NCBI RefSeq assembly: GCF_000374585.1
Contig: NZ_KB894647.1
Location: forward strand, 124,001 to 188,000
Direction of reading: 5' to 3'
DNA: 64,000 bases
From: Phocaeicola barnesiae DSM 18169 = JCM 13652
GTDB lineage: Bacteria > Bacteroidota > Bacteroidia > Bacteroidales > Bacteroidaceae
The notes below the pieces were generated by a model. It saw only the letters and a list, made by a program, of their open reading frames with translations. It ran no database searches and had not been told where the DNA came from. Below, in pieces: positions 1-10,583 of the stretch. A program made the position numbers and the translations under genes. Position 1 is the stretch's first letter. Each line of letters opens with the position of its first letter.

Positions 1-2439
1 ATCGAAGACGACCTTTTCCAGTTCCTCCGGTTGCATCTGTCCGTGTCCGATACAAATCCGGCAATCCGGGATATTCCGCTGTATCATCGCCTTCAGTTCC
101 GGCAGATTCTGGATGCGGTTGTTCACGAAGAACACCTGTCCGTTACGGCTCATCTCAAAATTGATGGCCTCGGTAATGATCTCCTCGTTGAACGTATGTA
201 CTTCCGTCTGGATAGGATAACGGTTGGGTGGAGGAGTCTGGATAACCGACAAATCACGCGCTCCCATCAGCGAGAACTGCAGGGTACGCGGAATAGGTGT
301 AGCCGTCATGGTCAAGGTATCGACATTCACCTTCAACTGACGGAGCTTTTCCTTCACACTCACTCCGAATTTCTGTTCCTCATCGATAATCAGCAATCCC
401 AAATCCTTGAACTTGACACTCTTGCCGATAATCTTATGCGTACCGATCAGGATGTTCAGATTTCCTTCGGCCAGGTCTTTCAGAATCTGATGGGTATCTT
501 TGGTCGTACGGGCACGGCTCAGGTAGTCCACCTTGCAAGGCATTCCTTCCAAACGCTTCTTGAACGTCTGGTAATGCTGGAAAGCCAGTACCGTGGTAGG
601 TACCAGTACCGCCACCTGCTTGTTGTCGGCCACCGCCTTGAACGCGGCACGTATCGCCACCTCTGTCTTACCGAAGCCCACATCGCCGCACACCAGACGG
701 TCCATCGGCCGGTCACTCTCCATATCGGCTTTCACCTCCTGGGTAGCCTTCAACTGGTCGGGGGTATCTTCGTAAAGGAAGCTCGCCTCCAGTTCATGTT
801 GCAGGAAGCTGTCCGGACTGTAGCGGAAACCCTTTTCCTGTTTACGCTGCGAATAAAGCCGAATCAAATCGCGGGCAATGTCCTTGATTTTCGTTTTGGT
901 ACGTTCCTTGATTTTCTCCCAGGCTCCGGTACCCAGCTTGCTGATGCGGGGAGGTTCCCCTTCCTTCCCCTTGTATTTCGAAATCTTATGCAAGGAATGA
1001 ATGGAAACGAACACTACATCGTCATTCTGATAGACCAGTTTGATGACTTCCTGTGTAGTATTTCCGTTCGGAATCCGCACCAGACCGGCAAAACGTCCGA
1101 TACCGTGGTCGATATGGACCACATAATCGCCCGGCTGGAACATATTCAGCTCCTTCAACGAAAGAGCCACCTTTCCGCTGCGGGCTTTGTCGCTGCGAAG
1201 GTTGTATTTATGGAAACGGTCGAAAATCTGATGGTCGGTAAAGATACAGCAGCGCAAGGTATGGTCAATGAATCCCTCGTGCAAAGTATGGTCTACCGGT
1301 TCGAACTTGATGCGGTCTCCCCGTTCCTGAAAAATATCCTTCAGACGGTCGGTCTGCTTCACACTGTCCGAACAAATGAACAGACGGTAACCCCGCTGCA
1401 GATAGTCGGTCAACGAGCTGGCGACCAAATCGAAATTCTTATGGAAAACAGGCTGTACAGAAGTCTCGAACTTCAACGTGGCCTGCGGTGTACTCATAGC
1501 CTTGCTTCCAAAATCAATCCTGCGGAAATCGAGTGCCCGGTGCATGAACGAAGCCCCGTCAATCAGCCTTTTCTTCAAATCGGGAACCCCGGCTTCATCT
1601 CCTTCGTAAGCCATCTGCGCCTGTGGTGAAAGCACTTCTTCATACACGGTCTGAATACGCTCACGTACCCACATCAGGTCCTTCACCCACAACAACGTGT
1701 CTGCAGGAATAAAATCAAGAAACGAAATATCCGATTCGGATGTATCGGAAAGTTCGGGTACAATCTGTATGGACTCCTTCTTCTCTTTCGACAATTGGGT
1801 CTCCACTTCGAATGTACGGATACTGTCTATCTCCTCGCCGAAGAAATCAATACGGTAAGGATATTCCGAAGCAAATGAATAGACATCGAGAATACTGCCT
1901 CGCATAGCAAACTGACCGGGCTCGTACACATAATCTACATGTTCAAAACCGAAGTCCACCAATTGTCCGGTAATGGCTTCCGTCTCTATCTGTTGTCCCA
2001 CCTTCAGATTCAATGTACGTTCGCCCAACTCCTTCAGCGAAACCACTTTTTCTGCCAACGCGTCTGCGTAGGTCACCACTGTCACCGGCTCCTTTTTCTC
2101 CAATCGGCTCAATACTTCGGTACGAAGGATTTCATTGGCAGCATCCTTCTGTCCGTACTTGATGGCCCGTCTGTAGGAAGAGGGAAAGAACAGGACCTGT
2201 GCATCGCCATTGACCTGCACCAAATCATGATAAAAATACCCTGCCTCCTCCTGGTCGTCGAGGATAAAGACACTGACTGCCGGATTCTGCCGGATAAAAG
2301 CAGAGGCAAAAAGCGAAGGACAAGACGCATGAAACCCTTCGAGGAATATGGTATGAATCTCTTTTTTAGCGACCAAAGCTGCCAGTCCCGACAGATTGGG
2401 ATGCTTGGCATAAATCTGTTGAAGTTCTGTAATACCCAT
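1..2439 (-). CDS. mfd: Transcription-repair coupling factor Mfd (partial, N-terminal 813 codons)
   Basis: The minus-strand frame starts at ATG 2437-2439 (protein begins MGITELQQIY) and stays open to the left edge, so about 300 C-terminal residues of a roughly 1120-residue protein are missing. Mfd is a DNA translocase that pushes stalled RNA polymerase off damaged template and recruits UvrA. Seen here: the UvrB-like N-terminal region (residues 1 to about 350), the RNA-polymerase interaction region, then the helicase core with Walker A GDVGFGKTE near residue 585, the DEEQ box near 684 and the TATPIPRTL motif. It is divergent from the TPR gene with a 76-bp gap. The plus strand is also open opposite this gene, but that is a codon-bias shadow. 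Identification is secure. Confidence 0.96.
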   Translation of the reverse strand, partial: MGITELQQIYAKHPNLSGLAALVAKKEIHTIFLEGFHASCPSLFASAFIRQNPAVSVFILDDQEEAGYFYHDLVQVNGDAQVLFFPSSYRRAIKYGQKDAANEILRTEVLSRLEKKEPVTVVTYADALAEKVVSLKELGERTLNLKVGQQIETEAITGQLVDFGFEHVDYVYEPGQFAMRGSILDVYSFASEYPYRIDFFGEEIDSIRTFEVETQLSKEKKESIQIVPELSDTSESDISFLDFIPADTLLWVKDLMWVRERIQTVYEEVLSPQAQMAYEGDEAGVPDLKKRLIDGASFMHRALDFRRIDFGSKAMSTPQATLKFETSVQPVFHKNFDLVASSLTDYLQRGYRLFICSDSVKQTDRLKDIFQERGDRIKFEPVDHTLHEGFIDHTLRCCIFTDHQIFDRFHKYNLRSDKARSGKVALSLKELNMFQPGDYVVHIDHGIGRFAGLVRIPNGNTTQEVIKLVYQNDDVVFVSIHSLHKISKYKGKEGEPPRISKLGTGAWEKIKERTKTKIKDIARDLIRLYSQRKQEKGFRYSPDSFLQHELEASFLYEDTPDQLKATQEVKADMESDRPMDRLVCGDVGFGKTEVAIRAAFKAVADNKQVAVLVPTTVLAFQHYQTFKKRLEGMPCKVDYLSRARTTKDTHQILKDLAEGNLNILIGTHKIIGKSVKFKDLGLLIIDEEQKFGVSVKEKLRQLKVNVDTLTMTATPIPRTLQFSLMGARDLSVIQTPPPNRYPIQTEVHTFNEEIITEAINFEMSRNGQVFFVNNRIQNLPELKAMIQRNIPDCRICIGHGQMQPEELEKVVFD

Positions 2440-2515
2440 TGTTATGCGAATAGATGCTGCAAAATTACAAAATAATTGCTACATTTGTTGCAATAAACAG
2501 ACAATCTAATTTTCT

Positions 2516-4702
2516 ATGTATAACGACGTCATCCAATTACTAGACCAACATAGGCTGAAAGAGGCTTTTACCCAACTGATAGCCTTAGTAGAGAAGACCG
2601 AAAACTGGGAGTTGAAACCGGCTGTAGAGTCTTTACAGACTACCTATAATTATATGGTGCAATATGCGGCACAAGGTATGGAAGACCCCGGAAGAGAAAA
2701 TCTCTATGCCCAAATACATCGGGGTATCTACGAACTAGCAGACCGGGTAGAATTTATCGGAAAGCTGAAAAACGGATATGGACACAAATCAGACACATAC
2801 CGGAAATTCAAACGATTCGCCACCGAAACCTATGGCCAATTGAAAACGTCCCTGGAGTCGGCCACCGAAGACCTGGAAGTCTCCAACCTGATGTACACCG
2901 ACGCACAGCAACTGCAGGCCAAACAGCGCGAACTGTACCAACAGCAGGAAAGGATGACCGACCAACTGTTCGACAAGACCTGGATATCCGATTGCTGGAC
3001 AGAGGAAGAAGCCAAGGAAGCCAATGAATTGCTTGTTTCCGTACTCGTTCCGGCTCATGTCCTGGCTGTTTTTGTCAGCGCAGTAACACTGAATCTGATG
3101 GCCTTGTTTGACCCCCGTAAATTCCAGTTTCTCCTGAACGCTTACCGGCAACGTACCGAACTGGTCATCAACCAACGGGCCTTGGTTGGCCTGGCACTGG
3201 CTGTATATTATCAGGAAAAACGTTTGGCCCAGTATCCGGAACTGACAGCTGCCCTCTCATTGTGGACCGAAGACCCACAAGTCATCGAACAGCTGCACAG
3301 CATCCAGCTCTTGCTGCTTATCTCGCGTGAAACGGAAAAAATAGACCGGAGAATGCGTGAAGAAATCATTCCACAAATGATGCATAATTCCCAACTGCTG
3401 GAAAAGGATTTGAATATTGAAGAAATCGATATTGAAGAACTGGAAGACAAGAATCCGGAATGGGAAAAGAACATGAAAAAAATCAGTGAAAACATCCGTG
3501 AACTGGGTGAACTCCAAATGGAAGGTGCCGACACCTACATGGGAACCTTCGCCCAGCTGAAGAGCTATCCGTTCTTCCACCAGGCTGCCCACTGGTTCTA
3601 TCCGTTCAACCGTCAGACACCGGCAATAGCGGATTTGTTTGCCACCGATGAAATCAAGGAAAAGTCTTTCCTGAACATCATGCTGCAATCTCCGACTTTC
3701 TGTAACTCAGACAAGTACTCCTTCTGCCTGACACTTAACTCGCTTCCACATTCGCAACGGAACATGTTGACCGAAGATTTGGGAGAACACAATGAAATGA
3801 TGCAGGAAACGTTCGACAAAATGCAATCTGACGAAATGAATCAGGAAAAAGCCAACACGGTTGCCCGACAATACATGCACGACCTGTACCGTTTCTTCAA
3901 ATTGTGGATGTTCCGGAACGAACAGCACGACATGTTCACAGACGAACTGGCTCTGTGGAAATGTACCGCTCTCCGCCCGCTCATTCTGGCCGGTACTTAC
4001 CAAAAACAAATAGCCGATTTCCTGTTTTCAAAGGAATACCTGCCCGAAGCCGCCGAGCTCTACATCCAACTGTCCATTACGCAAAGCAATGACCCGGATA
4101 TCTGGCAAAAATTAGGTTTTGTCTATCAAAAACAAAAGAAATATGACGAAGCCATTCAGGCATACATTCAGGCAGATCTGTTAAAACCGGATCATATCTG
4201 GACACTGAAGCACCTGGCCCAATGCTACAAGCGCTCCGGAAATTACCCAAAAGCATTGGAGTATTTCCAACGGGTAGAACAGTCACAACCGGAAAACCTG
4301 AATCTCCTGTTGCAAATCGGTCAGTGCCTGGCTATCCTGCGAGAATACGACAAAGCCTTGGCTTATTTCTTCAAAGTGGAATACCTGGAAAAGACACCAG
4401 CCAACGCACAACGGGCCATCGGATGGTGCTATTTCATGACAGGAAAATACCCGGAAGCACACCGCTTCTATGAAAAATTATTGGAAAGTGAAGAACCTCA
4501 AACTTCTGACTGGCTGAACAACGGACACGTCTACGCGGCCGAAAAGAATATCCCGAAAGCTTTGGAGTGCTACAGGGAAGTAATGAAAAGCTGCAAGACA
4601 CACGATGATTTTCTGAAAATCTATCTGGCCGACAAAGAGGTACTTCTGGAGCAGGGTATCTCGGAAACAACCATTTATCTGATTCCAGATTTGCTATCTT
4701 AG
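2516..4702 (+). CDS. TPR-repeat protein of unknown function
   Basis: This 728-residue protein has no signal peptide and is probably cytoplasmic. Residues 1 to about 480 are helical and contain one hydrophobic stretch near residues 178-195. Residues about 505-728 form five or so consecutive tetratricopeptide repeats (for example DIWQKLGFVYQKQKKYDEA and TLKHLAQCYKRSGNYPKAL), which act as protein-protein scaffolds. The start is the first ATG after mfd on the other strand. I do not recognise a specific function; divergence from mfd does not by itself imply a repair role. A hairpin at 4717-4745 follows the stop. Confidence 0.85.
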   Translation: MYNDVIQLLDQHRLKEAFTQLIALVEKTENWELKPAVESLQTTYNYMVQYAAQGMEDPGRENLYAQIHRGIYELADRVEFIGKLKNGYGHKSDTYRKFKRFATETYGQLKTSLESATEDLEVSNLMYTDAQQLQAKQRELYQQQERMTDQLFDKTWISDCWTEEEAKEANELLVSVLVPAHVLAVFVSAVTLNLMALFDPRKFQFLLNAYRQRTELVINQRALVGLALAVYYQEKRLAQYPELTAALSLWTEDPQVIEQLHSIQLLLLISRETEKIDRRMREEIIPQMMHNSQLLEKDLNIEEIDIEELEDKNPEWEKNMKKISENIRELGELQMEGADTYMGTFAQLKSYPFFHQAAHWFYPFNRQTPAIADLFATDEIKEKSFLNIMLQSPTFCNSDKYSFCLTLNSLPHSQRNMLTEDLGEHNEMMQETFDKMQSDEMNQEKANTVARQYMHDLYRFFKLWMFRNEQHDMFTDELALWKCTALRPLILAGTYQKQIADFLFSKEYLPEAAELYIQLSITQSNDPDIWQKLGFVYQKQKKYDEAIQAYIQADLLKPDHIWTLKHLAQCYKRSGNYPKALEYFQRVEQSQPENLNLLLQIGQCLAILREYDKALAYFFKVEYLEKTPANAQRAIGWCYFMTGKYPEAHRFYEKLLESEEPQTSDWLNNGHVYAAEKNIPKALECYREVMKSCKTHDDFLKIYLADKEVLLEQGISETTIYLIPDLLS

Positions 4703-4716
4703 TCAAAAAAACATAC

Positions 4717-4745
4717 GACGGGACTGTCTCCGGATAGGTCCCGTC
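4717..4745 (+). terminator. Hairpin downstream of the TPR gene
   Basis: GACGGGAC (4717-4724) pairs with GTCCCGTC (4738-4745) across a 13-nt loop and is followed by an AT-rich tail. It lies 15 bp after the TPR stop codon, as expected for an intrinsic terminator. Confidence 0.6.
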
Positions 4746-4772
4746 ATTTCAATTATACACCCTAGTGACAAC

Positions 4773-4790
4773 TGTCCCCGGATGGGGACA
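4773..4790 (-). terminator. Short hairpin at the 3' side of the AraC gene
   Basis: TGTCCCC (4773-4779) and GGGGACA (4784-4790) form a 7-bp stem with a GGAT tetraloop. It sits 17 bp beyond the AraC stop in the direction of that gene, so it probably terminates AraC transcription. The following T-run is weak. Confidence 0.45.
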
Positions 4791-4806
4791 CATACCACAG
4801 ACTGCA

Positions 4807-5721
4807 TCATCTTCTCCCGGATTGTGCCAACAACCTGTCAGAAAACAGTTCCTTCCGGTATTTGAGTGGAGACACACCTTTGTATCGCTTGAAGAATCGG
4901 GTCAAAGTGGCTTGCTCGGAAAAAGACAGTTCTTCAGCAATCTGCTGAACCGTCATGTCTGTTTCGGCCAACCGTTTCTCGATTTCACGAATCAAAGCTT
5001 CATTGATCCATGCATGAACCGTTTTACCGGACAAATTCTTAACGACCCTCCGAAGATACTGTGGGGTAACACACAGAGCCGACGCATAAAACTCAACGGA
5101 ATGTTCCTGAAGAATATAGGCAGACAACATCTGAGTGAACCGGAGATACAGCTCCCTCTGCCGGGCGGTATATAAAAGTTCCTTATCCTCCTCTTGCTTC
5201 CCTTTTGAGAAATAATCACTCACCCGTGCGAGAAAAATCCAAATCTGGTATCTCAAAATGGTCGATACAAACAGGTTGTCTTTATCAGTAAACACATGTT
5301 TGATATTCAGCAATGCTTCCAGAAAAGGTCCAGCATGATTCAGCTCTACCGAAATAACCGGACTGTTCCTTACCTTTAATATGTAATCTATTGTAGTAGG
5401 AATCCCTCCGCGGATAAGCCTGTCCATGTATTCTTTTGTCATCACCAACAGATAAGCATGGAGATTATCAGAAGCGGCTAACAACGTACATGTCTGTTCA
5501 TACAGAATATCGACCAATGTATAGCGCTCCAGACTTTGCCTTTTCCCCTGGATATCCGTTTCCAGCTCCCCATCGATTATAAATAAAATGGCATGGAGCC
5601 CTGTAATAACCGGCTTCCTTTCTTCCCGATTGATGAGATCCGGTTCCAGTTTCCAAAAAGCAACCCCTTCGCTTTCACATAGCAATACTTCATAATGCTT
5701 GATAAAATCTTGAAAGTCCAT
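4807..5721 (-). CDS. AraC-family transcriptional regulator
   Basis: A protein of about 304 residues with an N-terminal cupin-like sensing region and a C-terminal AraC double helix-turn-helix. The second helix-turn-helix is visible as MTVQQIAEELSFSEQATLTR followed by FFKRYKGVSPLKYRK. I chose the start at ATG 5721 (MDFQDF). In-frame ATGs at 5775 and 5757 exist, but a promoter-like TTATTTG lies between them and 5721. The gene is divergent from susC with a shared intergenic region, so it is the obvious candidate regulator of the neighbouring SusC/SusD pair; that role is inference. An inverted repeat at 5775-5810 lies between the two genes. Confidence 0.85.
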   Translation of the reverse strand: MDFQDFIKHYEVLLCESEGVAFWKLEPDLINREERKPVITGLHAILFIIDGELETDIQGKRQSLERYTLVDILYEQTCTLLAASDNLHAYLLVMTKEYMDRLIRGGIPTTIDYILKVRNSPVISVELNHAGPFLEALLNIKHVFTDKDNLFVSTILRYQIWIFLARVSDYFSKGKQEEDKELLYTARQRELYLRFTQMLSAYILQEHSVEFYASALCVTPQYLRRVVKNLSGKTVHAWINEALIREIEKRLAETDMTVQQIAEELSFSEQATLTRFFKRYKGVSPLKYRKELFSDRLLAQSGRR

Positions 5722-5774
5722 AATTGTTAAAAAGTTGTTTTCTACAGCCTTAAACATACAAATAACCTCAGGCA

Positions 5775-5810
5775 ATAAAATACACGTTTCGACAAACAGC
5801 CGTATTTTAT
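5775..5810. promoter_or_regulatory. Inverted repeat between araC-type gene and susC
   Basis: ATAAAATAC (5775-5783) and GTATTTTAT (5802-5810) are perfect 9-bp arms separated by 18 bp in the divergent intergenic region. It is a possible operator for the AraC regulator. No clean TTTG/TAnnTTTG promoter for susC was found in 5776-5962. Confidence 0.35.
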
Positions 5811-5962
5811 CGACTAATCTGACAAAGTATCTTTTGAGGTTCCCAAACCGTCAAGTTATAGTCACGAATCGCCAAAGCGGTTATAAAACTTATTGATTTA
5901 ATTTGCCATAAATTATTTAATCAAATTAAAAACCTAACAGGTCTAACTAAAAACCTATACTT

Positions 5963-8900
5963 ATGTTTAAGAAAGCTGATTCAATTTATTGCTTGCTATT
6001 CCTGTTGAGCAGTTCTCCCGGAATAGTCAACGCAGCAACGGTCGATGCCGTTAATGAAGTCCGCTCAATACGGCAAGACGAGAAATGTACAGGTATTATC
6101 AAGGATGCAACCGGAGAGGCAGTCATCGGCGCATCAGTAGTAGTAAAAGGAACTACCAACGGAACCATCACGGGACTAGACGGTGACTTTATCTTGGATA
6201 AAGTGAAAAAAGGAGATATCATCTCCGTTTCATTTGTCGGCTACGTTACCCAGGAAATCAAATGGAACGGACAACCGATCACCATTACATTGGTTGAAGA
6301 TTCTCAAACCCTGGATGAAGTGGTGGTTACAGCTTTGGGAATGAAACGAGATGCCAAAGCCTTGGGATACGCCATGAAAGAATTAAAAGGCGATGAGCTT
6401 AACTCAAACGTCATCAATCCCGTGTCTGCGCTGCAAGGAAAAGTGGCCGGTGTGGATATCAGTCAGTCAGATGGTGGTTTGTTCGGTAGCAACAAGATTC
6501 TGATTCGTGGTGCATCTACCCTGAATTCAAACAACCAACCTATCTATGTAGTGGATGGTGTCATCCTGGATAATAGCGTATACGAAGGAGACGCGGACTA
6601 CTCTACCAGTTCCAGCGACTACGGTAACGAACTGAAGAACCTGAACCCGGATGATTTCGAAACCGTGTCCGTATTGAAAGGAGCTGCGGCAACCGCACTT
6701 TACGGTTCCCGAGGACTAAACGGAGCTGTGGTCATTACAACTAAATCCGGTAAAGGTAAAAAAGGTATCGGCGTCAATTTCAGTCAGACCTTTGGTGTCG
6801 ATGTCCTGACTTCCAGTCCCAACTTCCAGAACACATACGGAGAAGGCTATTTGCCTGGATACGTTTCGTATGGAGAGAAAGACGAAAACGGAGACTTCTA
6901 TATCTACAACACCAACCAGTTTTATACCAATGCGAACGGTGACCATACATTGATCAACCATCCGGGAGGTTTGGGATGGGGCCCTGCATACGACGGTACT
7001 CCCATCGAATATTATGACGGGACTATGCGTCCTTATGTCGCTTATAAAAACAACTATAAAGATGCATACCAGGCAGGTTTCAACTCGAATACAAACTTCT
7101 CTATCAGTGGTGGAAACGACCGGACAACCTTCTACACCTCCGTATCTTATAAATATGCAGAAGGTACAACTCCCAACAACACGTTCAACCGTATTTCCCT
7201 CTTAGGAAAAGCATCTCATAAGCTGACTGATAAAGTGGAATTGGAAGGAAGCATCTCCTTTGCCAACTCCACCCCACGAAATGCCCAAAAGAACATCGGA
7301 GAATATTTCATCGACGGAACATTTACACGTTCCTACGATTCCAATGACAGGATGCACTACAAAGGTCCTCACGGTGGTTTGGCCAGCAGTAGCTATGGTG
7401 ATGAGTATGGATATATGCCGGGTACCAGCCTGTGGTGGTCCATCTATGAAAATGAGTACAAACAAAAAGAAACCTCCGTACGTCCATCATTGAAACTGAA
7501 TATAGATCTGTTGGATTGGTTGAAATTCTCAGCCGAAGGAAACTACAATTATTACTATACCCGCTATGAAGACAAACAAGCCGGTAGCGGTTATGCCAAC
7601 GAAGGCGGTTACTACGGTATCGGAAACACGACCAAGGAACAGACCAACCTGAACGCTACATTCAATGCCAACAAGTCATTCGGTGATTTTGAAGTCCATG
7701 GCTTCCTGCGTGGTGAATATTATCATTCCTTCACACAAACTCAAAGCATGAATACGGATGGAGGACTTATTGCCCACAATCAATACTTCATCAACAACTC
7801 CATGAATGATATCAAGTATTCCGCAGCAATTGAAGGAGAAAAGACGATGCTGTCTATCGCAGGACAGGTAGGCGCCAGCTGGAAAGACCAACTGTTCCTG
7901 GACATCACTGGCCGTAACGACTGGTCATCCTCTTTGGTATACCGCGACGGACACGGTACTTACTCTTACTTCTATCCCTCTGTCTCCGGTTCATGGCTCA
8001 TCAGTACAACCTTCCGTGACAAACTGCCTTCGTGGATTTCCTTTGCCAAGGTACGCGGTTCATGGGCACAGGTAGGTAACGATACCGACCCTTATATCAT
8101 CAATACAGCCTACACCCTGAATACCTCAACCGTAAACAGCAATAAAGTATATGCTACTTCGTTGAGCAATACAACCTACAGCAATAATCTGAAACCGGAA
8201 CGGAAGAATTCATGGGAAGTGGGATTAGACTGGCGATTCATCAACAACCGAATTGGTATTGACTTTACCTACTACAAGGAAAATACCTACGACCAAATCA
8301 TGAAAATCGAAGTGCCTTCGGTATCAGGTCAGTCATACCAATACGTCAATGCCGGTAACATCCAGAATGCCGGTGTGGAATTGGCTATCAACACGACACC
8401 GATAGAAACAAAGGACTGGCAATGGGACTTGAACTTTACCTATACCAAGAACAATTCCAAAATCATCGCCTTGCATGAAAATGTAGCCGATTATATCATA
8501 TTGGCCGGTGATCCGCAATATGGTAACTACCGTATCGGTTCCGTAGCGAAAGTAGGAGGTGAATATGGATTGTTGATTACTGACTCAGCCATTAAATATG
8601 ACAGTGAAACAGGTCTGCCTGTCCTTTCCTACAATACTAGTACCAATAGTGCCTACTATACCCGTTCAGGAGAGATTACAGAAATCGGCTCCATCAATCC
8701 CGATTTTTTAGGTTCATTATCAACTTCACTGAGATATAAGAACTGGAGCCTGAGTGTTTCATTGGATGCACGTTTCGGAGGCTATGTAGCCTCATACGGT
8801 AGCCGCTATGGTACCGCATACGGATTTACCGCAAGTTCACTGCAATATCGTGACACTGAAAACGGAGGAACGACTTATACTTCCATGTGGGACGGACTGA

Positions 8901-9385
8901 CATATTCGGACGGAGTCATTCCTGAAGGTATTTTCCTGACAGGAACTTCCATACCTCAACCAGATGGTAGCAGCTATACAGTAGGTACAGGTGCCGCATC
9001 TACAGGCGAGACATTCAGAGAATTGATGGATAAAGGTGTTATCGAGCCGACACATGCCAGTGCATGGCATTATAGAAACAATCAATGGACCAACCCATCG
9101 TATGATTATGGTGTTGTCAATGATACCTGGTTTACAAAACTGAATTACATAGCCTTACGTGAAATATCTCTATCATACCGATTCCCTCAAAGAATGGCTG
9201 AAAAAATAAAATCCAAAGGATTGACCTTGACGGCTACCGGCCGTAATCTGGGCTATCTGCTGAATTCCATGCCGAACGGTGAAAATCCGGAATCAGTACG
9301 TGGTACATCTGCTGGAGAATTCCGTATACGAAGCTTCGATGGAGTAACTTCCAGTTTCACTCTGACTATCAATGCCAGTTTCTAA
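5963..9385 (+). CDS. SusC/RagA-family TonB-dependent outer-membrane transporter
   Basis: A 1140-residue outer-membrane receptor. In order: signal peptide (residues 1 to about 25, cleavage near VNA-AT), a carboxypeptidase-regulatory-like domain (about 43-115, GIIKDATGEAVIGASVVVKG), a TonB-box-like segment LDEVVVTALG near 117-126, the plug domain (to about 265, ending GLNGAVVITTKSGK), then the beta-barrel closing with the aromatic C-terminus TLTINASF. SusC proteins import oligosaccharides or peptides under the SusD lid, driven by TonB-ExbBD. It pairs with the susD gene 43 bp downstream. No glycoside hydrolase, peptidase or HTCS regulator lies nearby, so the ligand cannot be guessed. Confidence 0.95.
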   Translation: MFKKADSIYCLLFLLSSSPGIVNAATVDAVNEVRSIRQDEKCTGIIKDATGEAVIGASVVVKGTTNGTITGLDGDFILDKVKKGDIISVSFVGYVTQEIKWNGQPITITLVEDSQTLDEVVVTALGMKRDAKALGYAMKELKGDELNSNVINPVSALQGKVAGVDISQSDGGLFGSNKILIRGASTLNSNNQPIYVVDGVILDNSVYEGDADYSTSSSDYGNELKNLNPDDFETVSVLKGAAATALYGSRGLNGAVVITTKSGKGKKGIGVNFSQTFGVDVLTSSPNFQNTYGEGYLPGYVSYGEKDENGDFYIYNTNQFYTNANGDHTLINHPGGLGWGPAYDGTPIEYYDGTMRPYVAYKNNYKDAYQAGFNSNTNFSISGGNDRTTFYTSVSYKYAEGTTPNNTFNRISLLGKASHKLTDKVELEGSISFANSTPRNAQKNIGEYFIDGTFTRSYDSNDRMHYKGPHGGLASSSYGDEYGYMPGTSLWWSIYENEYKQKETSVRPSLKLNIDLLDWLKFSAEGNYNYYYTRYEDKQAGSGYANEGGYYGIGNTTKEQTNLNATFNANKSFGDFEVHGFLRGEYYHSFTQTQSMNTDGGLIAHNQYFINNSMNDIKYSAAIEGEKTMLSIAGQVGASWKDQLFLDITGRNDWSSSLVYRDGHGTYSYFYPSVSGSWLISTTFRDKLPSWISFAKVRGSWAQVGNDTDPYIINTAYTLNTSTVNSNKVYATSLSNTTYSNNLKPERKNSWEVGLDWRFINNRIGIDFTYYKENTYDQIMKIEVPSVSGQSYQYVNAGNIQNAGVELAINTTPIETKDWQWDLNFTYTKNNSKIIALHENVADYIILAGDPQYGNYRIGSVAKVGGEYGLLITDSAIKYDSETGLPVLSYNTSTNSAYYTRSGEITEIGSINPDFLGSLSTSLRYKNWSLSVSLDARFGGYVASYGSRYGTAYGFTASSLQYRDTENGGTTYTSMWDGLTYSDGVIPEGIFLTGTSIPQPDGSSYTVGTGAASTGETFRELMDKGVIEPTHASAWHYRNNQWTNPSYDYGVVNDTWFTKLNYIALREISLSYRFPQRMAEKIKSKGLTLTATGRNLGYLLNSMPNGENPESVRGTSAGEFRIRSFDGVTSSFTLTINASF

Positions 9386-9428
9386 TCCGTCGTAACTCAA
9401 ATTTTCTCATCTTTAAAGAGTTTATAAC

Positions 9429-10562
9429 ATGAAAAGAATAAATTATCATAAATCTATCCTATCGGCTACACTCATAGGAGCAGCCCTATGTATTGGCGGC
9501 TGTAACGATGACTTCACGGAAACCAATCAATCGAAAGATTCCGTCGTTACCGCAGACCCGACATACTTGTTTGCTCAAGCCGTTTTGGAATTCGAGCCAT
9601 CCTCTTACATGCTATGGTTTGCCAATGCGCCCGGTTTTTATTATACCCTACAAACAGCTGTTCCTTCCGGAAGTATCACTGACAATGTCATCGAAGGGTC
9701 AGAAAGACAGGATATCCAAAGCATTTCGGTATTGAATTATGTAAATGCATTAAAATACGAACGTTCACAAATGACTGAAGAGAAAAGTGCCCAATACGAA
9801 GGAGTAGCGGCAGCAATGGATGTGTTATCTGTTTACCTGGGAATCTACGATACGGATATCTGTGGAGACATTCCATTTACAGAAGCAGCCAATGCACGCT
9901 ACGGAGGAACGTTGACTCCCAAATACGACCGTGTAAAGGATCTATACGATTTATGGCTGACGATGCTGGATAATGCTATCCAAACATTCACCAACTCCAG
10001 TAACCAAATAGACTTGGGTACACAAGACGTCATATACAATGGCGATTGGAGCAAATGGGCCAAACTAGCCAATTCCATGAAACTGAAAATTGCAGCCCGA
10101 CTGATTTTCCAGGACTATTCACATGCCGAATCCATTGTGCAGGAAGTGGTTTCGGCCTCTTGCGGCATACTGGATGGAGAAGAGGATGACTTCCTTTTCC
10201 ACAAAGCCGATGCAAACAACAGTTCAAACGATTATGTATTCCATTGGAATAATACGACTCTATGGTACAGCGGAACTCACGCCTCACAACCGCTCATCAA
10301 TTTCATGCTGGAGAATCAAGACCCAAGAGTACGTTTCATCTATGAAAAGAATGACTGGAACTCCAAGGTCATCGATTATTTCCTTGCCAATGACCGTAAA
10401 AGCGATATTCCTTCCTTTATTCTCGAAAATGTAGAAACAGAGACAGTCGATGGAGTTGAGACATTCAAAGCCTGGAAAGGATTGGGAGAACCCTGGGTAC
10501 GCTATTATGGATTACCGGTTGCCTACAATGCACAAGCCTATGCTTCATTGTATGGAGAATGA
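9429..10562 (+). pseudogene. SusD-like outer-membrane lipoprotein, N-terminal part before an in-frame TGA
   Basis: The frame encodes 377 residues and ends at TGA 10560-10562. It starts with a lipoprotein signal peptide (lipobox IGGC, Cys25) and shows the SusD-like_2 family N-terminal helical region. The same reading frame continues without a gap after the TGA (next residues FNYSTNTLAEGK) for 252 more codons, and those residues complete the SusD fold. The intact protein would be about 630 residues with one substituted codon, for example TGG or CGA. As written this is a truncated gene unless the TGA is a sequencing error. It is co-oriented with susC 43 bp upstream. Confidence 0.8.
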
Positions 10563-10583
10563 TTCAACTACAGTACCAATACC

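Noticed and set aside
31..1629. A 532-codon open frame on the plus strand
   Set aside because: It lies exactly antisense to mfd, whose motifs are unmistakable, and its translation is rich in His, Leu and Arg without any domain, as expected for a codon-bias shadow.
10560..10562. Selenocysteine or recoded TGA in susD
   Set aside because: No SECIS-like hairpin follows directly, SusD proteins are not selenoproteins, and TGA ends many intact genes here (for example menE), so standard code applies.
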